Assembly (NCBI RefSeq): GCF_049587675.1 | Contig: NZ_JBAVEJ010000047.1 | Coordinates: 1-8,804 of the forward strand | Source: Sulfuricaulis sp049587675 | GTDB lineage: Bacteria > Pseudomonadota > Gammaproteobacteria > Acidiferrobacterales > Sulfurifustaceae | Direction: 5' to 3' | DNA: 8,804 nt | Shown: positions 4,603-8,804 of the stretch, in pieces | Position numbering within the stretch: position 1 is the first letter of the stretch | Layout: each line of letters starts with the position of its first letter | The notes under the pieces: generated by a model | Database searches by the model: none | The model's input: only the letters and a program-made list of their open reading frames with translations | Told to the model about the DNA's origin: nothing | Program-made: the position numbers and the translations under genes

Positions 4603-5358
4603 ATGGCACAGGTGCAATTGCGCTTCTATGAAGAACTGAATGATTTTCTGCCGCCGGAGCGGCGCAAGATCACTTTTACCCATGAGCTTACGCGGCGCAC
4701 TTCGGTCAAGGACCTGATTGAATCCTTTGGCGTGCCGCACACCGAGGTGGAAGTTATCCTGGTCAACGGCCGGTCCATGGATTTTTCTTATATCGTCCAG
4801 GCGTGCGACCGCATCAGCGTCTACCCCGTGTTCGAGAGCCTGGACATCAGCCCCTTGATACGGCTGCGGGACAAACCCCTGCGCGACCCGTCCTTCGTCA
4901 TCGATGCCAATCTCGGGCAACTGGCACGCTACCTCCGGCTGCTGGGCTTCGATGTGATTTACCGCAACGACTTTACCGACCGCGAAGTGGCACAGGTCGC
5001 GAGCGCGGACCGGCGCATCGTGCTGACACGCGACCGCGCGCTGCTGCAACACAAGATCATCACGCACGGCTATTTCGTGCGCACCGTCAAACCCCGGGAA
5101 CAGGTCAGGGAAATTCTTACGCGCCTGGACCTGTACAGCGCCCTGCACCCCTTCACCCGCTGCCTGCGCTGCAACGGCGAACTGGAAGACGTAGAAAAGG
5201 ATGCGGTGCTGCACCAACTGGAGCCCAAAACCAAAAAGTATTACCACCATTTTCGAAGATGCAAAACATGTGGGCAGGCATACTGGAAAGGCAGTCACTT
5301 CAATCGCATGGAGAAACTGTGCGATTACTTCGCGGCACCGACCGCACCGGTCAGATAA
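4603..5358 (+). CDS. Mut7-C PIN-like ribonuclease-fold protein with N-terminal ubiquitin-like domain and zinc ribbon
   Basis: I choose the ATG at 4603 (251 aa) because GGGAGG (4587-4592) lies 10 nt upstream and the protein then starts directly with its first domain; an in-frame ATG at 4519 would add 28 unconserved-looking residues. Residues 1-80 look like a Mut7-C ubiquitin-type (MoaD/ThiS-like) beta-grasp domain. Residues 97-180 match the Mut7-C (DUF82) PIN-like fold: FVIDANLGQLARYLRLLGFDV with D101, the acidic NDFTDRE stretch and LTRDRALL with D144, the expected metal-binding carboxylates of a nuclease. A C-terminal zinc ribbon follows with C187..C190 and C220..C223. The domain was named for the C-terminus of animal Mut-7 exonuclease; the bacterial role is unproven, with RNA cleavage or binding presumed. 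The ubiquitin-like part lacks a C-terminal GG because it is fused. The gene appears monocistronic. Confidence 0.9.
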   Translation: MAQVQLRFYEELNDFLPPERRKITFTHELTRRTSVKDLIESFGVPHTEVEVILVNGRSMDFSYIVQACDRISVYPVFESLDISPLIRLRDKPLRDPSFVIDANLGQLARYLRLLGFDVIYRNDFTDREVAQVASADRRIVLTRDRALLQHKIITHGYFVRTVKPREQVREILTRLDLYSALHPFTRCLRCNGELEDVEKDAVLHQLEPKTKKYYHHFRRCKTCGQAYWKGSHFNRMEKLCDYFAAPTAPVR

Positions 5359-5368
5359 TCGTTATCTG
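5352..5368. terminator. Weak hairpin between convergent genes
   Basis: CAGATAA (5352-5358) and TTATCTG (5362-5368) form a perfect 7-bp stem with a 3-nt loop, overlapping the Mut7-C stop codon, just before the end of the convergent 39-aa gene. There is no long T-run, so termination is possible but weak. Confidence 0.35.
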
Positions 5369-5381
5369 CCTTATTGAAAAA

Positions 5382-5501
5382 TCATTCAGTAATAAAAATT
5401 ACTGCTGTAATAATACATGCAACCACGATCGGAACAACAATCACATAGAGCACGAGCGCTTCAAAAATCTCGTTGACCGGTGGCAAGTGGAGCGTGCGCA
5501 T
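5382..5501 (-). CDS. Small single-span membrane peptide, 39 aa, tandem paralogue A
   Basis: The peptide begins MRTLHLPPVNEIFEAL and continues as a hydrophobic stretch (about residues 16-37, LVLYVIVVPIVVACIITAVI) that should cross the inner membrane once, with P24 in the middle. The start is set by an excellent ribosome binding site, AAGGAGG (complement of 5508-5514), 6 nt before the ATG; a longer in-frame reading from 5618 adds residues without membrane or domain character and ignores this site. It is a clear paralogue of the peptide at 5626-5745: same length, 18 of 39 identical residues, shared MR.LHLP start, E14-A15, and IV.PIV around P24, with conservative I/V/L changes elsewhere. I recognise no named family. 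Candidate roles are a membrane-active toxin-like peptide or a small accessory subunit of a membrane complex; neither is shown. An order with paralogue B first suggests co-transcription. Confidence 0.75.
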   Translation of the reverse strand: MRTLHLPPVNEIFEALVLYVIVVPIVVACIITAVIFITE

Positions 5502-5532
5502 AATGGCCCTCCTTACTCTGAAAAACTGATCG

Positions 5533-5544
5533 CTGCCATGGCAG
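5533..5544. repeat. 12-bp perfect palindrome between the two peptide genes
   Basis: CTGCCATGGCAG is a perfect palindrome about 32 nt upstream of paralogue A's start codon, in the 124-nt spacer between the peptide genes. It could be a regulator site or a small hairpin. Confidence 0.3.
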
Positions 5545-5625
5545 GCGGCAGTAGAAGGTGCATGAACTTTCTCGGGTAAACCTTCTCCGACCAACCCGGA
5601 AAACCCGTGAAACGTCATAAGCGAT

Positions 5626-5745
5626 TTACCGAGTGGCGAAAACGAATACCGCTATCATCGAGATAATCACGATTGGAGCTACTATCACAAAGAACACGAC
5701 GGCTTCAATAAGCTTGTCGGTCTTCGGCAAGTGAAGTGCACGCAT
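5626..5745 (-). CDS. Small single-span membrane peptide, 39 aa, tandem paralogue B
   Basis: The reading frame from the ATG (complement of 5743-5745) gives MRALHLPKTDKLIEAV, then a hydrophobic span (about residues 16-37, VFFVIVAPIVIISMIAVFVF) with central P24, ending in ATR and a TAA stop. The ribosome binding site AGGAGG (complement of 5752-5757) is 6 nt upstream. The leader AGGAGGGCCAT.ATGCG is nearly identical to that of paralogue A. It matches paralogue A in length and at 18 of 39 residues, while other changes are conservative and the polar 8-11 segment differs (KTDK against PPVN-E). That pattern suggests selection on the peptide rather than recent DNA duplication. Charges near the N-terminus (R2, K8, K11) favour an N-in topology. 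The family is unknown. Because it is under 60 codons, automated annotation could miss it. Confidence 0.75.
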   Translation of the reverse strand: MRALHLPKTDKLIEAVVFFVIVAPIVIISMIAVFVFATR

Positions 5746-6217
5746 GATGGCCCTCCTGATTTCAGGGTCCGTTCACGGACGCTGTGCGAGTTACCATTGT
5801 CACCGTCTGGCGGGTACTGAAGGCATGACAATTCGGTTACACCCGTTTGCGTAGCGGATCCACCCGTTAATGGTAAGCAATGCATGCCAGACTTAGTTAT
5901 CATAGACAGAGTCTTGGCTCAGCGAGTAATTAAAAAAATTAATTTAAGCATTCCCTTATGGACCGCTCGCTAAGAGGCAGTGAGTAATGGGTACCTCCTG
6001 CCCTGCGACGCCAGCCTGCGGTACGGTGGCAATGGTCAGAGCGAAAGACGATAAACACGGGGGCAAGTCCTGAGTTTAAGAACATTATCCACAGAGGGCC
6101 CTTGATTCAATAAACCCAGCTAATACCTCAGCATTTTGACTGCCATCAATGACATGATCGCTGTTTGCTATTCAAATATCGCCATGTTGCCAGCTCAAGG
6201 CAGCAAAGGAGGTTGAT
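5746..6217. other. Divergent intergenic region between peptide genes and CBS gene
   Basis: No credible protein was found in these 472 nt. An AT-rich tract (5928-5947) lies in the middle. A near-repeat CAG(C/T)GAGTAAT occurs at about 5920-5930 and 5979-5989. Minus-strand TATGAT (complement of 5899-5904) could be a -10 for the peptide genes, but I found no matching -35. A sequence identical to the DnaA-box consensus, TTATCCACA, is at 6085-6093. The length, large for two small transcription units, leaves room for regulation or a small RNA. Confidence 0.4.
5767..5832. promoter_or_regulatory. Inverted repeats upstream of paralogue B
   Basis: Immediately upstream of paralogue B's ribosome binding site lie GTCCGT/ACGGAC (5767-5772 and 5775-5780, 2-nt spacer) and ATTGTCA/TGACAAT (5796-5802 and 5826-5832, 23-nt spacer). 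The first could form a small leader hairpin, the second could be a spaced operator. Function is inferred only from position. Confidence 0.3.
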
Positions 6218-6637
6218 ATGCTGGTAAAGAAAATCATGACGCGCAAGCTGGAAGCCATTCTGCCTACGGCGTCGTTATGCCATGCCGCGCGCAAGATGCG
6301 CGACCTCAAAGTCGGCTCGCTGCCGGTGATGGTGGACGGCATGCTGATCGGCATGATCACGGATCGCGATATCTGTTGCCGAGGCGTGGCCGAAAGCTTC
6401 GATCCGGTCACCACCGAAGTGAGCAAGGTCATGTCGCGCGACATCTGGTTCTGCTTTGGCGACGACAACGTGACCGATGCCGTGCAGCAGATGGAGGAAC
6501 ACCACATCCGGCGGCTCGCCGTGCTGAATCGCGACAAGACCATGGCTGGCTTTTTGTCGGTGGACGACCTCGCGCACTACTCGCCCGAGTTAGCCGGCGA
6601 GGTGCTGGATTACGTCCGGCCCGCGCAACAGAACTAA
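6218..6637 (+). CDS. Two-CBS-domain protein
   Basis: The 139-aa soluble protein consists almost only of a tandem CBS (Bateman) module, which binds adenosine nucleotides such as AMP, ATP or SAM. CBS1 spans about residues 1-62, with VKKIMTRKLEAILPT at the start, VGSLPVMVDGMLIGMITDRDI (32-52) and the hallmark ITDRD. CBS2 spans about 66-125, with VSKVMSRDIWFCFGDDNVTDAVQQM, HHIRRLAVLN and GFLSVDDL. No effector domain is attached, as in the many stand-alone CBS proteins that act by binding partners. The ribosome binding site AAAGGAGGT (6205-6213) is close to perfect and 4-5 nt from the ATG, which suggests strong translation. It is followed by a hairpin at 6664-6683 and then the regulator gene. The ligand and partner are unknown. 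Confidence 0.93.
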   Translation: MLVKKIMTRKLEAILPTASLCHAARKMRDLKVGSLPVMVDGMLIGMITDRDICCRGVAESFDPVTTEVSKVMSRDIWFCFGDDNVTDAVQQMEEHHIRRLAVLNRDKTMAGFLSVDDLAHYSPELAGEVLDYVRPAQQN

Positions 6638-6663
6638 GCCATCGCGCGTCTGCACAAGCACGA

Positions 6664-6683
6664 TCCTGACCTTCCGGTCGGGA
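6664..6683 (+). terminator. Possible terminator or attenuator after the CBS gene
   Basis: TCCTGACC (6664-6671) pairs with GGTCGGGA (6676-6683), including one G-U pair, around a TTCC loop. It is followed by AATAAATTATTG rather than a T-run. It could partly stop transcription or separate CBS from the next gene, 37 nt on. Confidence 0.45.
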
Positions 6684-6720
6684 ATAAATTATTGTTGGCG
6701 CGCGGCGAGAGACTGGCGTC

Positions 6721-7008
6721 ATGTTCCGCAAAGACCTGCTGGAAATGTTGCGCAGCGCCCCGCGCAGCGTGGCCGATATTGCCGCGCACCTCGAACTCGA
6801 ACCCAGGGATGTCGAGGATGACCTGTGGCACCTGCTGAAAAGCGTGCGGCATACCGGTTACCGGGTCACGATCACCCCGGCGCGCAGCCGCCACTGCGGT
6901 TTCATCTTCAACGCCGACAAGCTGCACAAGCCCGGCAAGTGCCCGCTCTGCCGCGAGACCTGGATCAACCCGCCACTCATTCACATCAAGGCACCGGTGT
7001 CCCCATGA
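6721..7008 (+). CDS. Predicted HTH/zinc-ribbon transcriptional regulator (COG3357-like)
   Basis: The 95-aa protein has a winged helix-turn-helix-like N-terminal part, with RKDLLEMLRSAPRSVADIAAHLELEPRDVEDDLWHLLKSVRH at 3-44. A beta segment, GYRVTITPARSRHCGFIF, follows. Then comes a zinc-ribbon-like portion with C59 and C74..C77 (KPGKCPLCRETWI). This order fits the small predicted DNA-binding regulators of the COG3357 type with a fused metal-binding ribbon; only three cysteines are visible, so a histidine such as H58 would have to complete a zinc site. The ribosome binding site before the ATG is weak (GGCGAGAGA), hinting at modest translation. Its stop overlaps the start of the next gene (ATGA), which implies translational coupling and a shared role. 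It may share a transcript with the upstream CBS gene. The target is unknown. Confidence 0.82.
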   Translation: MFRKDLLEMLRSAPRSVADIAAHLELEPRDVEDDLWHLLKSVRHTGYRVTITPARSRHCGFIFNADKLHKPGKCPLCRETWINPPLIHIKAPVSP

Positions 7009-7247
7009 GTCTTCCGGTTTTCGCCATCCGGGTGGAGTGTTATGCCGGGCACCGCGGCGAGGAGGAACCACGACGCTTCTGGCTGGGCGAGCGCCCGGTT
7101 TCGGTCGTGGAGATTCTCGATCGCTGGATCTCGCCCGAGTACCGCTACTTCAAGGTCCGTGGCGACGATGCCGCCAGCTACATTCTGCGGCACGACACAC
7201 ACGCCGACCGCTGGGAACTCACGTTGTTCGAGAGCCGGCCGGGGTAA
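7005..7247 (+). CDS. Conserved-looking small protein of unknown function, 80 aa
   Basis: The ATG at 7005 overlaps the preceding stop codon (ATGA), so translation is probably coupled to the HTH/zinc-ribbon regulator. A longer in-frame reading from 6825 only covers that gene in another frame. The product is a compact 80-aa soluble beta-rich protein: VFAIRVECYAGHRGEEEPRRF, WLGERPVSVVEILDRWIS, YRYFKVRGDDAASYILRHD and WELTLFES. The strand spacing suggests a small barrel or SH3-like fold. The family is not named here because I do not recognise it with confidence. One cysteine (C12) and several charged residues are visible, but no catalytic motif. Being tied to a regulator, it may be a co-regulator or an accessory to it (inference). 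The convergent YihY-type gene ends 38 nt downstream. Confidence 0.78.
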   Translation: MSLPVFAIRVECYAGHRGEEEPRRFWLGERPVSVVEILDRWISPEYRYFKVRGDDAASYILRHDTHADRWELTLFESRPG

Positions 7248-7253
7248 ACCACC

Positions 7254-7269
7254 TCTCCACAACGGGAGA
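7254..7269. terminator. Short hairpin between convergent genes
   Basis: TCTCC (7254-7258) and GGAGA (7265-7269) form a 5-bp stem in the 38-nt gap between convergent genes. GGGA(G)AATT with AAATTCCC (7264-7286) is an alternative pairing. Either could act as a weak bidirectional terminator. Confidence 0.3.
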
Positions 7270-7285
7270 ATTAATCAGAAATTCC

Positions 7286-8644
7286 CTAGCGCGCCGCCAC
7301 CTGGGTTTCGACGGGCGGCACGCTGGCCATGGCCAGCTCGCGCAGGCTGCGGCCGCGCAGCGAGGCGTCGACCGCCTCGTCCAGGCGCGCGAGTAGCCTC
7401 TCCACCTCGGCTTCGTGCGGCAGGATCTCGGCGCTCAGGCTGGGTTCTTCCTCGGCGCTGCGCAGTGTGTCGAGCAGTTCCTTCACGGTAATCGTCTCGA
7501 AGGAACGCGCCGGAAGATAACGCGGCGGATCGTCGGCGGTTTCGGTGATGTAGCCGGCGCGCTGGATGGCCGTGAGCACGGTTTCGACCGACATCACCGG
7601 CACACCGAGTCGGCCGGCGAGGGCCTCGAGCGACCAGGCCGGGGCGTTGGTGTAGTAGTTGCGGCCGATGAAGGTGGCGATCAGCAGCGCGATCTTTTCC
7701 TTGACGCGGTTGCTGAGCCGGAGCTCGCGCCGCGGCGTGACCAGCAGCGCCGGGTACTGGTGGTAACAGGCGATGCTGGCGCCGATGAGCACGATGAGCC
7801 AGTTGAGGTAAAGCCAGATCATCGAGAAGATCACGATCGCGAAACCGGCGTAGATCGCGGTGTACTGGGTCGAGGCCGCGATGAAGGCGGCGAAGCCCCA
7901 GCCGAGCGTCTGCCACAGCACCCCGGCGACGCTGGCGCCCACCAGCGCCGAACCCACGCGCACGCGGGTGTTGGGCATGAGTACATAAACGAGTGTGAAG
8001 GCCGCAATCACGAACAAGAAGGGAAGCAGCGTGGCCACGAGTTCGACCAGGGTGCCCAGGGGTTCAATCGCGATCAAGGCCTGCACGGCACTGCTACCGA
8101 AGAAGGCCGCCGTGACGCCCATGGCCGAGAAGATCAACAACGGGCCGATCATGAGCACGCTCAGGTACTGGCTGAAGCGCTGGGCCAGGGGGCGGGCGCT
8201 TTTGACGCGCCAGACGAAGTTGAAGGCATGTTCGATCTTCTGCAGTAAGGTGATGACCGTATATATAAGGAGTCCGAGGCCGAGCGCGCCGAGCACGCCG
8301 ACCTTGATGTTGTTGATGAAGCCGATTACCTGGTCGGTGATCTCCGCCCCCTTCTCGCCCAGCGGCACGAGCAGCGCCAGCAACGCCGGGCGCACCTGGT
8401 TGTGCACGCCGAATCCCTTGAGCACCGAGAACGACAGTGCCAGCAGCGGCACCAGCGAAAGCAGCGTGGTGTACACCAGGCTCATGGCGCGCAAGGTGAT
8501 CTGGCCTTCGCCGAGGTCGCGCCCGACCGCATACACCGTGCGCAGCGCGAGCACGAGTCGGCGGCGCAGCGTAGAGACGGCACCGAGATCCTCGCCCCAG
8601 AGAAAATCATGGGAACGCTGGGTGATTTGGGTGAGTAGTTTCAT
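7286..8644 (-). CDS. YihY/BrkB-family inner-membrane protein
   Basis: I start the protein at the ATG at 8642-8644 (452 aa). An in-frame ATG at 8770 would add 42 residues full of His and Pro and would run through an inverted-repeat region. The family was once misassigned as ribonuclease BN; members are multi-span inner-membrane proteins of uncertain, possibly transport, function. Residues 48-75 (GQITLRAMSLVYTTLLSLVPLLALSFSVL) carry the typical RA..L.YTTLLSLVPL signature. Further spans lie near 115-134, 160-182, 200-222, 232-255 and 265-291, with FNFVWRVK (141-148), SMIWLYLNWLIVLIGA (274-289) and a YAGFA turn. A C-terminal cytoplasmic extension (about 305-452) contains a winged-helix-like region (WSLEALAGRLGVPVMSVETVLTAIQRAGYI) and a coiled, acidic tail, as in the longer YihY subgroup. 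The ribosome binding site is weak (AGG at 4 nt). Confidence 0.92.
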   Translation of the reverse strand: MKLLTQITQRSHDFLWGEDLGAVSTLRRRLVLALRTVYAVGRDLGEGQITLRAMSLVYTTLLSLVPLLALSFSVLKGFGVHNQVRPALLALLVPLGEKGAEITDQVIGFINNIKVGVLGALGLGLLIYTVITLLQKIEHAFNFVWRVKSARPLAQRFSQYLSVLMIGPLLIFSAMGVTAAFFGSSAVQALIAIEPLGTLVELVATLLPFLFVIAAFTLVYVLMPNTRVRVGSALVGASVAGVLWQTLGWGFAAFIAASTQYTAIYAGFAIVIFSMIWLYLNWLIVLIGASIACYHQYPALLVTPRRELRLSNRVKEKIALLIATFIGRNYYTNAPAWSLEALAGRLGVPVMSVETVLTAIQRAGYITETADDPPRYLPARSFETITVKELLDTLRSAEEEPSLSAEILPHEAEVERLLARLDEAVDASLRGRSLRELAMASVPPVETQVAAR

Positions 8645-8730
8645 GGGCCTGTGAATGGGCGGCGGGGTGATAGGGGTCAATGATACCGCGCTGACGTGGA
8701 GATGACAGCTAAGGTGAAAATCTACATGTA

Positions 8731-8787
8731 AAGCCTGTTGCTGCCCGGGGTGCAACAGAACCCGTTGCACCCGTTCGACGGCGTGAA
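8731..8787 (-). repeat. 57-bp dispersed repeat, copy 2
   Basis: On the minus strand this segment matches 1730-1786 at 47 of 57 positions without gaps. It lies 87-143 nt upstream of the YihY-type start codon, in the same direction as that gene. This copy is more symmetrical than copy 1 and contains two overlapping inverted repeats (8735-8758 and 8748-8772). Confidence 0.75.
8735..8772 (-). promoter_or_regulatory. Overlapping, mutually exclusive hairpins upstream of the YihY-type gene
   Basis: GGGTGCAAC (8748-8756) pairs with GTTGCACCC (8764-8772), a perfect 9-bp stem. CTGTTGC (8735-8741) pairs with GCAACAG (8752-8758), a perfect 7-bp stem. They share 8752-8756, so only one can form at a time, as in attenuators and riboswitches. 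Whether this DNA is transcribed as a leader is not known. Confidence 0.4.
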
Positions 8788-8804
8788 CACACGTTAAGTG
8801 TGTT
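8786..8804. repeat. Inverted repeat at the window edge
   Basis: AACACAC (8786-8792) and GTGTGTT (8798-8804) form a perfect 7-bp stem with a 5-nt spacer. The right arm ends at the last base of the window, so the structure may be longer. On the minus strand it directly precedes the 57-bp repeat, as the palindrome 1702-1724 precedes copy 1. Confidence 0.45.

Noticed and set aside
4561..5298. Minus-strand open frame of 245 codons opposite the Mut7-C gene
   Set aside because: It lacks domain motifs, while the plus strand has clear PIN and zinc-ribbon signatures.
5835..5850. Third copy of the 57-bp repeat (GTTACACCCGTTTG)
   Set aside because: Only about 12 of 14 positions agree with the repeat core and similarity stops on both sides, which chance can explain.
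6030..6090. Cyclic di-GMP riboswitch suggested by GGGGGCAAGTCCTGAG
   Set aside because: The conserved core and second stem of the class I aptamer could not be traced on either strand.
6085..6093. Replication origin
   Set aside because: Only one consensus DnaA box was seen, without a box cluster, dnaA/dnaN genes or an adjacent AT-rich unwinding array.
7415..8248. Plus-strand open frame of 277 codons opposite the YihY-type gene
   Set aside because: Its composition (Glu/Gly/Arg/His-rich) reflects reverse reading of hydrophobic codons; no start signal.

Overview
The window is GC-rich chromosomal DNA, apparently from a proteobacterium and most likely a gammaproteobacterium. Pointers are the strong AGGAGG ribosome binding sites, GC-rich hairpin terminators, a class I Old Yellow Enzyme, a YihY/BrkB membrane protein and REP-like palindromes. 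A finer taxonomic guess would be speculation. No rRNA, tRNA, CRISPR array, transposase or phage gene was seen.

Layout, left to right. (1) 56-925 (-): membrane-anchored lytic-transglycosylase-like protein, divergent across a 349-nt gap from (2) a small unknown protein, 1275-1535 (+). (3) 1536-1825: a gene-free stretch full of inverted repeats, holding one copy of a 57-bp dispersed repeat and ending in a bidirectional terminator. (4) 1826-2905 (-): Old Yellow Enzyme-type ene-reductase. (5) 3161-3370 (-): small exported lysine-rich protein with its own terminator. (6) 3776-4408 (+): FHA-domain protein with one canonical and one degenerate FHA fold. (7) A palindromic repeat remnant, then 4603-5358 (+): ubiquitin-like plus Mut7-C PIN-like protein with a zinc ribbon. 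(8) 5382-5501 and 5626-5745 (-): two tandem paralogous 39-residue single-span membrane peptides with near-identical translation starts. (9) A 472-nt divergent gap, then 6218-6637 (+): two-CBS-domain protein. (10) 6721-7008 and 7005-7247 (+): HTH/zinc-ribbon regulator coupled by an ATGA overlap to an 80-aa unknown protein. (11) 7286-8644 (-): YihY/BrkB-family membrane protein whose upstream DNA carries the second, inverted copy of the 57-bp repeat.

The genes do not form one pathway; they are mostly single transcription units of accessory or housekeeping type. The least explained items are the tandem 39-aa membrane peptides, the 57-bp inverted dispersed repeat whose second copy can form two mutually exclusive hairpins upstream of the YihY gene, and the stem-loop-rich intergenic region at 1554-1820. 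All identifications come from reading motifs; no database search was run.
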